From positions 1 to 64,000 of the forward strand of contig NZ_DATMFT010000014.1 in the NCBI RefSeq assembly GCF_035556095.1: 64,000 bases of DNA, in the 5' to 3' direction. The notes below the pieces were generated by a model. It made no database searches. It had not been told where the DNA came from and saw only the letters and a program-made list of their open reading frames with translations. Source of the stretch: Parapedobacter sp035556095 (GTDB taxonomy: Bacteria > Bacteroidota > Bacteroidia > Sphingobacteriales > Sphingobacteriaceae). Shown one piece after another: positions 1 through 8,378 of this stretch. How positions within the stretch are numbered: the stretch's first letter is position 1; each line of letters begins with the position of its first letter. The translations under genes and the position numbers were made by a program.

Positions 1-73
1 TCCGTGTCAAACCGCTCTCGCGCCATTGGCGCACAACGGTAAACATGTAATCTCTACGCTCTTTCATAATCAT
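1..73 (-). CDS. N-terminus of IS66-type TnpA-like protein, cut by window edge
   Basis: Reading leftward from an ATG at 73 (or the in-frame ATG at 67) gives an open frame that runs off the window; the 24 visible codons include KERRDYMFTVVRQWRESGL. The pattern of a charged start, an aromatic stretch and Q-W-x-x-S-G resembles the start of IS66 TnpA accessory proteins, whose full length is about 100 residues. Only 24 residues are visible, so the family call rests on this short similarity and on the neighbouring element end. It could be another small HTH protein. Confidence 0.4.
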   Translation of the reverse strand, partial: MIMKERRDYMFTVVRQWRESGLTR

Positions 74-141
74 ATTATTTGTGGGCGTAAAACTACAGCC
101 GATTAGTTAAGCATAAAAGATGTACTTGGTAGGGCGGATAC
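1..141 (-). mobile_element. End of an IS66-like insertion sequence
   Basis: The TnpA-like start at 73 is preceded by about 70 bases of non-coding sequence, the usual distance between an IS66 end and its first gene. Read on the minus strand, a plausible terminus begins at 141 with GTATCCGCCCTACC; IS66 elements begin with GTA. The other end and the target duplication lie outside the window, so the exact boundary is inferred. If right, the element was inserted directly in front of, or inside, the gene that follows. Confidence 0.35.
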
Positions 142-1121
142 TAATTGGTTTCTTAGTGATGCATATTGATGAAAATAAATCCGATTGGTTTCAAACTATT
201 GCTGGTAGCATAGTTCAAGTGGATGATGACAAAATAGTCAATTATCTCACTCATTTGTTCTATCAACTAGTAAAACAAAACGTAGAATTATCGTACCTAT
301 TGATAACAAAACGTTTTGAAAGTCTCGGAAGAAAAAATTTCCTCGAAAGCTTTTGGCATGAACTAGTAAACCAAAACCACGAACTATTCCATGAACAGTT
401 GACAAAATGGTTTAATGCTGAAAACAGGAATATACATTCAGCTATCCTTAAACTCACATCGTTATCCGAGATACACGAACATGATTTCGCGTTATCAGAA
501 AAGGTGTTGACGACAATAAACAGCTCCGAGAAATTGTATGTTGCGATGAAAATTGCTGGATATATGTACTCAAAGGAACACCTACAATCTTTGATTATAT
601 CTTTAGTGAGATCTGTCAAGGAAGACGAAGCAAACCTGTTAGCTGAGTTATATGATATTTTTTATTCCTATGTAATCTATAACTACAGATCTACTTTGGA
701 TATGATAAGCGAAGAAGCGAAAAAAGAGAACACTCCCTCCCATATCGCGAATTTCTATGACCAGCTTGAGAAAGCCTACGAAATCTATTTTCAGAACTTC
801 TCTCTAATTAAATCCCACTCCGAGCTCTCTCACGATAGCCCCCTTTCTCAACATCTACAATACTATAAGCAGCAACAGCTATCAGTTGGACTAAAAGAGT
901 CCCAAAAACACTCTTTCATGGACTCCATGAAAAAAGTTCAACTACATTCCAATAATTGGGCATCTCGCAATTCGTCTGAAAACCAACACCACATACGTAC
1001 TCTTGAAAAGTTTGGCATAAGTGTAGAATTTCCTGCTGGTGAAATTTACAATCCAATACTACAGGAAAGTAAACGTAGGTTGTATCAAAGAATAAAAAAA
1101 CATGAAATTAATATTGACTGA
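120..1121 (+). CDS. Unrecognised helical protein, possibly 5'-truncated by the IS
   Basis: I do not recognise a family. The 333 residues are rich in Leu, Glu, Lys and Asn and look all-helical, with short amphipathic segments spaced like HEAT or armadillo repeats; no signal peptide, membrane span or catalytic motif is visible. The first seven codons may come from the IS end (to about 141), so the natural protein could be longer and interrupted, or may start at the ATG at 159. An in-frame stop lies directly before 120. The stop overlaps the start of the nuclease-like gene by 20 bases, so the two are translated together. Base composition is clearly more A/T-rich than the core genes after 20 kb, suggesting transfer. 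A role as sensor or regulatory partner of the nuclease is inference. Confidence 0.6.
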   Translation: MYLVGRILIGFLVMHIDENKSDWFQTIAGSIVQVDDDKIVNYLTHLFYQLVKQNVELSYLLITKRFESLGRKNFLESFWHELVNQNHELFHEQLTKWFNAENRNIHSAILKLTSLSEIHEHDFALSEKVLTTINSSEKLYVAMKIAGYMYSKEHLQSLIISLVRSVKEDEANLLAELYDIFYSYVIYNYRSTLDMISEEAKKENTPSHIANFYDQLEKAYEIYFQNFSLIKSHSELSHDSPLSQHLQYYKQQQLSVGLKESQKHSFMDSMKKVQLHSNNWASRNSSENQHHIRTLEKFGISVEFPAGEIYNPILQESKRRLYQRIKKHEINID

Positions 1122-2772
1122 ATATATCAATTCATTAAAAGAAGATGGGGAACTAGATAAATTAATTAAAGACGTCCTCTTAGCCCATAACTTTGAAATA
1201 TTCTCGGAACCTGAGAGAGGCAGACAATATGGGGTTGATATTTATGCCGTCGGAAAAGATTTTCAAGATAATGATGTTCAAAAGGTCTTTTTAATCACGG
1301 TTAAGCAAGGCGATATCGATCGTCAAAAATGGAATGTGGATCAAAATAGCGTCCAACAGTCCCTTGACGAAATTCGAACGGTATTCATTAGAAACAACCT
1401 TGCGCCGCAGCACGTAAATCTGCCAAAGAAAATAATTGTGGTCTCAAATGGCAGAATGAAACAGGCTATTCAACAAAACTGGCGGGGGTATCAGGAAACC
1501 AACAATGATTATGAATATGTATACTGGGGAATAGATTTTATAGTAAATGAGTTCCAAGCTCACCTACTCAACGAGGATTCGTTTTCAAATGAAGTTAGAT
1601 CGCTATTCCGTAAAACAATTATAAATTTAGAGAATCCGGAATACCGATTAGAAGATTTCACTGCGTTACTGACCTCTCTGTTTTCAGAATTCCAAGCTAC
1701 CAAACAGAAAAGGAAAAAATTCAAACTGCTAAAACAGCTTCGCTTGGTGGTTGCTATCGTGACTAAATATTGTCGCGAGGTGGATAATTTAAAACATGCG
1801 ATAAAATGTGTCGAAAAGTATATCCTGCTTCTCTGGTCGGAAATCTCAAAAAATGACACAGACAAAGATTTGATCATAGCTTTTATAGAAGCTTATAACG
1901 ATCAAATTTCTGTGTTTTATGCTTATTACGCCAAACTTAGCTACATTGGATCGATTCAGGATGGATTTGGAAAAGCAAAACACGAAGCGCTGATTTACAC
2001 CGCAGTATTATATGAACAAGTCGGCATATTTTCTCTTTATGGCGCTCTCTTGTTACAAATACACGATGTTCTATTAAGCAAAAACGAAAAGCTTGCTGGA
2101 ATTATAAAACAAAGAGCTAATGAAGTAGCCGATATGATTATTAAGACTTTGAATAATAATCCTATTTTCTTTAATCCGAGGGCCGACGATCATCACATTG
2201 AACTAAACATATTACTAATACTACTATACAGACTAGATCGGAAAAACGATATAAAAGGTATTCTTCAAATCTTCCTTAAACAAATTAGTGAAGGTCTTGC
2301 CTTTTTAAAAATTTTCCCTGTGTTTTCAAACTCGACTCAAATTATGGCAGAACTTGACGTTGATCATGAAAAGCGTATAAAATATGAATACGGATCTAGT
2401 ACCCTTTTAATCTCATTAATTGAGTGGACATTAGTTATTGCGGATAATGATCTATATAACAGCTATAGGCTAACGAAGAGCACACTTATGAAAGACATCG
2501 AATTGATACTTTGGTTTCCTGATAAAAGTAGCGAAAGTGGACTATATCATCAGAACGTCGTAGGTGAGACGGGATATTCATTGTCAGAAATTGAATTGTT
2601 AGAAGATTTCAATGCCTATAAAACACTGGTTCTTGAAGAATACGCAAAAAACTGTGCTGAAAAAGACTTTTCGTTTATACAAAAATCATTTTGGTCAATT
2701 GGTCTAATTGCCGCACGACATTACCGAACTTATATTTTCCCGCATTATTGGAGACAATTTATTTCTGGATAA
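1102..2772 (+). CDS. Mrr-like PD-(D/E)XK nuclease-related protein with long helical C-terminus
   Basis: The first 170 of 556 residues resemble a restriction-endonuclease fold: an acidic helix (E36, E38), GVDIYAVG with D46 on the first core strand, and VFLITVKQGDI with K68 on the second. The usual acidic or Gln residue two before the Lys is Thr66, so the active site is a variant or may be inactive. A later strand carries KKIIVVSNG. Residues 180-556 are helical, without a recognised domain. It overlaps the upstream helical gene by 20 bases and ends 75 bases before the first structured repeat. A/T-rich composition and a defence-like neighbourhood (HsdR remnant, YhcG, toxin-antitoxin genes) suggest a defence or anti-plasmid role, which is inference. 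Confidence 0.6.
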   Translation: MKLILTEYINSLKEDGELDKLIKDVLLAHNFEIFSEPERGRQYGVDIYAVGKDFQDNDVQKVFLITVKQGDIDRQKWNVDQNSVQQSLDEIRTVFIRNNLAPQHVNLPKKIIVVSNGRMKQAIQQNWRGYQETNNDYEYVYWGIDFIVNEFQAHLLNEDSFSNEVRSLFRKTIINLENPEYRLEDFTALLTSLFSEFQATKQKRKKFKLLKQLRLVVAIVTKYCREVDNLKHAIKCVEKYILLLWSEISKNDTDKDLIIAFIEAYNDQISVFYAYYAKLSYIGSIQDGFGKAKHEALIYTAVLYEQVGIFSLYGALLLQIHDVLLSKNEKLAGIIKQRANEVADMIIKTLNNNPIFFNPRADDHHIELNILLILLYRLDRKNDIKGILQIFLKQISEGLAFLKIFPVFSNSTQIMAELDVDHEKRIKYEYGSSTLLISLIEWTLVIADNDLYNSYRLTKSTLMKDIELILWFPDKSSESGLYHQNVVGETGYSLSEIELLEDFNAYKTLVLEEYAKNCAEKDFSFIQKSFWSIGLIAARHYRTYIFPHYWRQFISG

Positions 2773-2840
2773 CTTATACTGATATTATAAGTTTCTTATT
2801 AAGTAGCAATGGAGACCGGTAGAGCCTAATTTATCAAATA

Positions 2841-3301
2841 CAAAAAGAAAGCCCCGAAACGGGGAGAATCGGGGCTTTCAAACTAACCAATTATAAACCT
2901 AAATTATGAAAAGACAATCTTATAAATTTCACTAACTGACTCTATAACGCATGTCGGCACCGTTTTGTTGCAGCGGATTTGTTAAAACATATTAAACAGA
3001 CAATGCGGTGACCAAAGGCGGTCTAAAAAAGAGAAACCCGTCACTTTGAAAGCAACGGGTCTCCGCCCCAATGGGGTTAGGGGCTATCAACCTAAACCTA
3101 CATTCTAAAACGAAGGAACGGGCGTATTATTTTGTTGGGCGAAAAAAATGCCCCGGCCAAACCAAAAGCCAGGGCGTGGTATTCCTATGAAAGCGGTACC
3201 GCGCCGGTTGGGAGCCGGCACCAACAGTACCTATACCAAAAGCTAATGTACAAAATCGATTTCGGTGTTCCAAAGATTTGGAAGTCAGTGGCAAAGTTTT
3301 T
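2841..3301 (-). repeat. Structured intergenic repeat, copy 1 (candidate ncRNA, three modules)
   Basis: This 460-base block recurs at 7377-7836 and in part at 15522-15790. Read on the minus strand it holds three hairpins, each followed by a U-rich run: 3175-3150 (GCCCTGGC with GCCGGGGC, then seven T), 3060-3036 (an 11-bp stem around a TCA loop, then CTCTTTTTT), and 2878-2848 (AAAGCCCCGA with TCGGGGCTTT, then CTTTTT). Each is preceded by a TAGGT-containing segment. A further hairpin pairs 3222-3217 with 3200-3195. Differences from copy 2 keep the pairs on the minus strand only. No coding potential is convincing. It may be a mobile repeat, a set of small RNAs, or a terminator array. Confidence 0.7.
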
Positions 3302-3347
3302 ACCTTTAACGTAACTAATGTGCAGCCTGGACTGAAGTAAGCTATAA

Positions 3348-3518
3348 TTGGTTTTAGTAATTGTGGTCGGATGGCTTTTGACGGACTTGTTGGCTCCGTT
3401 GGATTTGAGTTGGAAAGAACGGCGGACAAAAGAATTGGCACTGATGGAAGATCTGGTGCCGCAATTGAGAAAACTTGCTCAAGGATGTGAGATATCAGGA
3501 CTAGCGACTTATGAATAA
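3348..3518 (+). pseudogene. hsdR: C-terminal tail of a type I restriction HsdR subunit
   Basis: The frame is open only from 3348, with stops at 3333 and 3345, and ends with DLSWKERRTKELALMEDL followed by VPQLRKLAQGCEISGLATYE and a stop at 3516-3518. That ending is typical of EcoR124-type HsdR proteins, which are about 1000 residues long; only about 50 codons remain. It begins roughly 50 bases after repeat copy 1, suggesting that the repeat boundary coincides with the deletion. Its stop overlaps the ATG of the next gene, showing that yhcG once followed hsdR in a restriction-modification operon. Confidence 0.75.
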
Positions 3519-4548
3519 AAAAAATATTACAGCGATCGATCCACGGGGTTATGACGCCATATTGCAACAGGCTGTAGCAGAAATACGTGTTGGTCGAAAC
3601 CTTGTAGCCCGCCAAATCAACAGTGGTGTAAGCTCAGTTTACTGGAGTTTGGGCAAATTACTTTTCGACAAGCAACTAGTAGAGGGTTACGGCACGGGCG
3701 TTGTGAATCAACTATCGCTTGATCTGAAAAAGGAATTTCCAGACATGGGCCTATCTCCGCGCAACTTGTGGAACATGAAGCGCTTTTATGAGCGTTATTA
3801 TCAAGAAGATACAAAACTGCTACAGGCTGTAGCAGTTTTGCCGTGGGGGCATAACCTATTGTTGCTTGACAAGGTACAGCAACCCCACGCTGTAGCATTC
3901 TATGCAAACGAAACGATCACCAAAGGATGGTCCAGAAATTTGTTGCTCAATGCGATAAAAATGGACACCTATAGTCATGCTAAGGGGCAACTAAAATCAA
4001 ATAATTTTAAGGAAACACTGCCCGCTGCACATGCGGACTACGCCGACGAAGTATGCAAAAGCGCTTATAATCTAGGTTTTTTAGGCATCACCGAACCGAT
4101 CAAGGAGTTGGAACTAGAAAACCGACTCATCGCCAAAATCAGATCTTTCATATTGGAACTAGGACGCGGGTTTAGTTTCATTGGCAACCAATATCGGCTG
4201 GAATACAACGACAAAGAATATTTTGTCGATATGCTCTTTTTCCACCGGGGTCTACGTTCCCTAGTGGCTATTGAACTGAAGATCGGAAGCTTTAGGGCTG
4301 AATACGCTGGAAAAATGAACTTGTACCTATCCCTGTTGGACCGTCTCGAAAAAGGAGAAAACGAAAATCAGTCCATCGGAATCATCCTCTGTGCCGATAA
4401 AGATCATTTGGACGTGGAAATAGCGCTACAAGACATCAACAAACCCATTGGCGTAGCCGAATATCAATTGCTTCTGCCTAAAGACGAATTGCAAACCTTG
4501 GTACTCAATGAAATAAAAGCAATAGAAGAAGATGAGGAACAAAAGTGA
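3511..4548 (+). CDS. YhcG/DUF1016-type PDDEXK nuclease
   Basis: The 345-residue protein has the DUF1016 N-terminal domain (residues 15-165, with YWSLGKLL and LSPRNLWNMKRFYE) and a C-terminal PD-(D/E)XK domain (about 195-330). The catalytic set is visible as D240 in FVDMLFF and E255-x-K257 in AIELK. Length is normal for the family. Such proteins often sit in type I restriction-modification operons; here only the hsdR tail survives upstream, with the stop overlapping this ATG, so the gene is an orphan. It may no longer have its native promoter. The family is reported to act on DNA (junction processing or defence), but its exact substrate is not established from sequence. Confidence 0.85.
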   Translation: MNKKNITAIDPRGYDAILQQAVAEIRVGRNLVARQINSGVSSVYWSLGKLLFDKQLVEGYGTGVVNQLSLDLKKEFPDMGLSPRNLWNMKRFYERYYQEDTKLLQAVAVLPWGHNLLLLDKVQQPHAVAFYANETITKGWSRNLLLNAIKMDTYSHAKGQLKSNNFKETLPAAHADYADEVCKSAYNLGFLGITEPIKELELENRLIAKIRSFILELGRGFSFIGNQYRLEYNDKEYFVDMLFFHRGLRSLVAIELKIGSFRAEYAGKMNLYLSLLDRLEKGENENQSIGIILCADKDHLDVEIALQDINKPIGVAEYQLLLPKDELQTLVLNEIKAIEEDEEQK

Positions 4549-4582
4549 TCTGATACCTGAATTACGCTTCCCCGAGTTTGCG

Positions 4583-4822
4583 GATAGGTCATCGAGTGAC
4601 CGGTCCGGATTGATATAGCTATCCCAACTGGTATTGAAAGAGCGGAGACGCAGGTCAGCGATTTCTGTCAACGACAGTTGGTGATTGGCATTATTTACCC
4701 GCTTGTAATATCGGCCTTTGAATGCAACGGGTTTTACCGGAAATTCCTTTACCGATAGAACACCGACTTTGGTCCGGCCAAGTCTATTTCATCCACATCG
4801 GCGATGATATTGGGTTGGTCAC
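4583..4822 (-). pseudogene. Internal fragment of an AlbA_2-domain gene
   Basis: This stretch closely matches the middle of the intact AlbA_2 gene at 13980-15329, covering the equivalent of EFPVKPVAFKGRYYK through LRSFNTSWDSYINPDR. It stops abruptly at LDDLS on one side and near 4822 on the other, and a one-base deletion (GGTCCGG here, GGTTCCGG in the intact copy, near 4772) breaks the frame. It is a clear dead duplicate left by recombination. Confidence 0.85.
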
Positions 4823-5044
4823 GAAGGAATCTTCTTTTTGGATATGAATATCCAATTGTTGGGTAGTTCGTGCTTGGCCATCCTGATTAGCGATTACTTG
4901 CTTGCTTCTTATGACGTTTTCTTCGAAAATAATTTCTAAAGCCTTATCAAGAAATGGGTCGGTCGCCAATATAAGGTCGTCGACAGCGTACGAAGCATAA
5001 TAATCGGGAGGAATGCCTTTCAGATGGTGTACAGTTTTCCACAA
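4784..5044 (-). other. Open frame of unknown origin, probably a gene remnant
   Basis: An 86-codon frame begins with a TTG and shows IPPDYYASYAVDDLILAT and LDIHIQKEDSFV. I do not recognise it. There is no ribosome-binding site or ATG, its 3' end runs into the AlbA_2 fragment, and dead fragments lie on both sides, so it is most likely a piece of a lost gene and not a working one. Confidence 0.25.
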
Positions 5045-5060
5045 GGGCTTATTTCTGATT

Positions 5061-5415
5061 CTATTTGACTTTCAATTCAGCTTTAACTCTCTGCACAAAG
5101 CCCAAAGAAACAGATGCCAATTCCGCAATTTTTTCATCATCGAAATCGGTGTTGAACAGTAGATTTTTAATGAATTGGAAATCCCTTTTTTCGGCACCTT
5201 CTTTAAGAGCCTCTCTACGCACCGAATCAAACGCATTCTGCGTATCCCACTTAGATTTTAAACTTGCTTCGTATGCCATACGTTCCTCCTTCCTTAATTT
5301 TCATCTGCTCGGTCTGTTTCATTGGTAGATGAGAGATCGATAAGCCCACTTTCTACGCATTGGGCTTATCTTAGTTTGCTACTTCCGATATCTTAAAGAT
5401 AAGCTGAAATACAAA
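5061..5415 (-). pseudogene. Decayed second copy of an Rpn-family nuclease gene (3' end)
   Basis: Codons 5279-5061 (starting MAYEASLKSKWDTQNAFDSV) are paralogous to the end of the neighbouring Rpn gene, and the homology continues upstream through KLRKEER before a TGA near 5305. A further short block at 5371-5410 (the stretch coding EVAKLR) matches the same region again, so the copy has an internal insertion or rearrangement. The catalytic part is absent. Confidence 0.7.
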
Positions 5416-5473
5416 AACCATCCATCGAACGACAGATGGCTCGATACCATCACAGCGTCAGCCCAAGTCGCTG

Positions 5474-6416
5474 TTATTTTTTCTTAAGTAAATCAGCGCG
5501 GACTTTGCGCACAAAATCAACTGAAACTTCCGCTACTCCGGCCGCAGCCTCATCGTTCAAGCCCAGTTGTTGTATAAGATTAGCTACCACCTTGTAGCTT
5601 TTCTGCTCGGCCCCTTCAACACGTGCCTCACGTCGCACCGCGTCAAAAGCATTCTGCGTATCCCACTTATTCTTTAAACTTGCTTCGTATGCCATACGTT
5701 CCTCCTTTCTTAGTTTCGCTACTTCCGATACGTTAAAGATAAGCTGAAAAACCCGCTTATCCAAAAATGTCGGAACCTTATCCAGCGTGTTCATGTGCTT
5801 CAACAGGTACAGCCATTTGTCCATGTCTGTGAGCAACTCATTATCCGGCTTTACAAAATTAACGATTTTATCAGCTCGCAATTAGCCCTGATCGGCCTGA
5901 TAGAGCCCTTCGGGGTTCCAAGAACTTAAAACCCAGTTTATTGTAAAAAACTTCTCCCGACGTCTTTTCCATCAAGGCGATATCGTGGAAGTAACGATCT
6001 TGTTCGCCCGCACCCATACGGAACTCCAGAATGCCGATTAAGTAAACTTCCGGTAGTTGGTAATCATTAGACGCCTTGCCCTTTTTCAGTAACCGCTGGA
6101 TGAGCCGCGATACGTAATACAGTGCCCTGTCCTTGAAGAAATCCTGCCGGATGCGCTGCATCTCGACGATGAAATATTCGCCGTTATCGCCACGGCAATG
6201 CAGGTCGAAAACAACACGTTTATCGTCATCATCATCGCCGTCATGTTCATTAGGCGCATATTCGAGTTCTGCAATGTGCTTCTCCCCCTGAAAAAGGTCA
6301 TTAAGAAACGTTATTAAAATCTCCTTGTTCGGTTCCTGCCCGAAAAGGTGGCGAAACCCCCAGTCAGTTAAAGGGTCGATGAATCTTCCTATTTTAGGTT
6401 CTTTTGAATTGGCCAT
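5474..6416 (-). pseudogene. Rpn-family PD-(D/E)XK nuclease / putative transposase, frame-broken
   Basis: The first part starts at the ATG at 6416 (MANSKEPKIGRFIDPLTDWG) and has the family's core: FKxLFG-like helix, VVFDLHC and YFIVEMQR (D...E-x-Q). It reads to a TGA at 5871 after FKFLE. The second part continues the family sequence in another frame from about 5850 (VKPDNELLTDMDKWLYLLKH) to 5474. Some tens of bases between them encode nothing related, so an insertion has split the gene. Rpn proteins are about 300 residues and promote RecA-independent recombination; a working protein would need frameshifting. An alternative is two separately translated halves. Confidence 0.75.
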
Positions 6417-6419
6417 ACA

Positions 6420-6427
6420 CAAAGATA
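6420..6427 (-). promoter_or_regulatory. -7 box of the Rpn gene, leaderless arrangement
   Basis: On the minus strand the exact Bacteroidota -7 consensus TATCTTTG ends only three bases before the ATG at 6416. Transcription would start at about the start codon, giving a leaderless message. It also argues against starting the gene at 6467. Confidence 0.55.
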
Positions 6428-6743
6428 AAAATTTTAGCTTAATTTTGCCGGTAAATTTATTGACCAATTAGCTTTTCAACTGAATGGTATGTGCAATTTT
6501 ATCAAATACGTCAACATCCATAATTACAAAAATCAGAGAAGATCCAACATATTCCTCACCCCACTAAAAAGAAAACGAATGTTTATAAGGTGTAGCAGTG
6601 ATAATTATGGTTCAGCCATAGATCGTTAAGCAACGCATTTCCGGCCTTCGAAGAGTTGTTGCTCCAGTTCACGGGGCAAGAACGGCGGAGCCAATTTCGA
6701 ATCACATTTTTGTAGTTGGCGATCATTTCGTATTTTTACAAAA

Positions 6744-6968
6744 ATGAATGGTCCTAACATGCAAACTTTGATCGTCCAACCAGAAAACAAGGAACAACTT
6801 CTTGCTGTTCAATCCGTATTGAAGCTACTTAAAATTAATTTCGTTGTCGGAGAAGACGAAGCTTTACCTACGTATGTAGCGGATGGAACGAAGGAGTCGA
6901 TGCTGGAAGCGCAAGCCGGTAAATTGACACCATTCACTTCAATTCGAGAAATGCTAGATTTGAAATGA
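6744..6968 (+). CDS. Small antitoxin of a RelE/ParE-type pair (DUF2683-like)
   Basis: The 74-residue protein (or 69 from the ATG at 6759, MQTLIVQPENKEQLLAVQ) matches the small Bacteroidota antitoxins made up of a short strand, a helix and a C-terminal toxin-binding tail (LTPFTSIREMLDLK). Its TGA overlaps the ATG of a RelE/ParE-like gene (ATGA at 6965-6968), the normal antitoxin-toxin arrangement. The partner toxin is destroyed, so this is an orphan antitoxin. It could still repress its own promoter or neutralise related toxins; this is inference. Confidence 0.7.
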   Translation: MNGPNMQTLIVQPENKEQLLAVQSVLKLLKINFVVGEDEALPTYVADGTKESMLEAQAGKLTPFTSIREMLDLK

Positions 6969-7223
6969 GCCTCGAAATTCATTACTCGAAATTCATTATA
7001 CACCTAAAGCCAAGAAGTCCCTTCAATTTTTACATGCATTCATCACGGAAAAATTCGGTAAGAGACGCGCCGATAAATTTATCCGGGAAGCTGAAAAAAC
7101 GATTCTCCTACTAAAGGAGCAACCTTATCTCTTTAAGAAAAGTGAATTGGGGGAAAACATCGGCTTGGCCTTATTATTCTACATTTCTTTTGGGATAATC
7201 GGCAAGAGCCTTTTTACGATTAA
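6965..7223 (+). pseudogene. RelE/ParE-family toxin, destroyed by duplication and deletion
   Basis: After ATGAGC the sequence CTCGAAATTCATTA is present twice in tandem (about 6971-6998), a 14-base duplication that shifts the frame. Past it, the toxin frame reads EIHYTPKAKKSLQFLHAFIT and KFGKRRADKFIREAEKTI, as in intact family members. After LGENIGLA roughly 20-25 codons are missing, and the characteristic ending FWDNRQEPFYD is in yet another frame, stopping at 7221-7223. At least two independent lesions therefore inactivate the toxin. Confidence 0.85.
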
Positions 7224-7376
7224 TCTTTACAGCTCCTTATTTGGCTAATAAATAGAATCCGTACTTTTTATCTTGGCCTTATTAGCACATTTGTAATCTT
7301 CTCTGAAAAATCCGCTACACTTAAACCAAAAACCTGACATCGCAGTGTTATCGCTATTCGTTATAAAGGTCGCTAA

Positions 7377-7836
7377 AAACAAAGCCCCGAAACGGGGAGA
7401 ATCGGGGCTTTCTAACTAACCAATTATAAACCTAAATTATGAAAAGACAATCTTATAAATATTACTAACTGAACCTATAACGCATGGCATATCCATTTTG
7501 TTGCAGCGGATTTGTTAAAACATGTTAAACAGACAATGCGGTGACCAAGCCGACTTAAAAAGAGAAACCCGCCACTTTGAAAGTAACGGGTCTCCGCCCC
7601 AATGGGGTTAGGGGCTATCAACCTAAACCTACATCTAAAACGAAGGAACCGGCGGATTGTTTTATTCAGTGAAAAAAAAATGCCCTGGCCAAACCAAACA
7701 AGACCAGGGCGTGGTATTCCTATGAAAGCGGCACCGCGCCGGTTGGGAGCCGGTACCAACGGCACCTATACCAAAAGCTAATGTACAAAATCGATTTCGG
7801 TGTTCCAAAGATTTGGAAGTCAGCGGCAAAGTTTTC
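7377..7836 (-). repeat. Structured intergenic repeat, copy 2 (candidate ncRNA, three modules)
   Basis: This copy closely matches 2841-3301. Minus-strand hairpins with U tracts lie at 7710-7682 (GCCCTGG with CCAGGGC, then nine T), 7591-7567 (11-bp stem, TCA loop) and about 7412-7381 (AAAGCCCCGA with TCGGGGCTTT, then GTTTTTAG). The stem between 7757-7752 and 7735-7730 also forms. The 750-base stretch from 7224 to 7970 holds no gene; outside the repeat, 7837-7970 contains a short minus-strand open stretch of unknown origin. The preceding bases GTCGCTAAAAAC are shared with the remnant at 12918. Confidence 0.7.
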
Positions 7837-7970
7837 CAGCAAACAGGGAGTATCATAGTGCGGAGATCCTGCCCATGGCGACGATGGCCAATAAGCAAAC
7901 CATAGACAGGGTGTGCGTCGGTTTCATTGCGGTAAATATAGGCATTCGAGGGCACATCGCCCTTACTTCT

Positions 7971-8360
7971 CTACCCTTCGTATTGGTGTAATTCGGTGAC
8001 CGTCAGAAAATAACCGTCGGGGTCCCGGAATGAGAATTCCTGCCGCAATGAATTTGGGTTTACATGGAGGTCTTCTTCAACGGCCCAGTCGGCATCTGTG
8101 AGGTTCTGCCTGATTTCTTTCCAATCCGCCGTGCGGAAATAAAGCAATAACCCGTTGCCTGCCGGCAACACCGGGTTTGCCATGGTCGGGTGTTGGTCTG
8201 CCTGCCACGCGTGGAGGCACAGCACGACTTCGTCAGCTTCGGTTGTCATGACGGCAAAATGGTCGCCGCCGTGTGCGTTTTTAAACTTAAATATCCGTTG
8301 ATACCACTGCGCACTTGCTTGGACATCTTTCACGGCAACCATTGGATCTAATTGGGTCAT
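7971..8360 (-). CDS. VOC-family (glyoxalase/bleomycin-resistance) protein
   Basis: The 129-residue protein has the beta-alpha-beta-beta-beta plan of the vicinal oxygen chelate fold: VAVKDVQASAQWYQRIFKF at the start, an internal strand with VVLCLHAW, and the closing FSFRDPDGYFLTVTEL. The DPDG-Y motif is typical. Metal ligands cannot be assigned with confidence and the substrate is unknown. It starts 18 bases after the nitrilase gene ends, so the two are co-transcribed. It may be a binding protein or a small-molecule-modifying enzyme. Confidence 0.8.
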   Translation of the reverse strand: MTQLDPMVAVKDVQASAQWYQRIFKFKNAHGGDHFAVMTTEADEVVLCLHAWQADQHPTMANPVLPAGNGLLLYFRTADWKEIRQNLTDADWAVEEDLHVNPNSLRQEFSFRDPDGYFLTVTELHQYEG

Positions 8361-8378
8361 TCGAGACGGATTTCGTTG

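Noticed and set aside
3132..3314. Small plus-strand frame in repeat copy 1 and related frames in copies 2 and 3
   Set aside because: The frames are not conserved between copies, while the hairpins are, so the block is treated as RNA or repeat.
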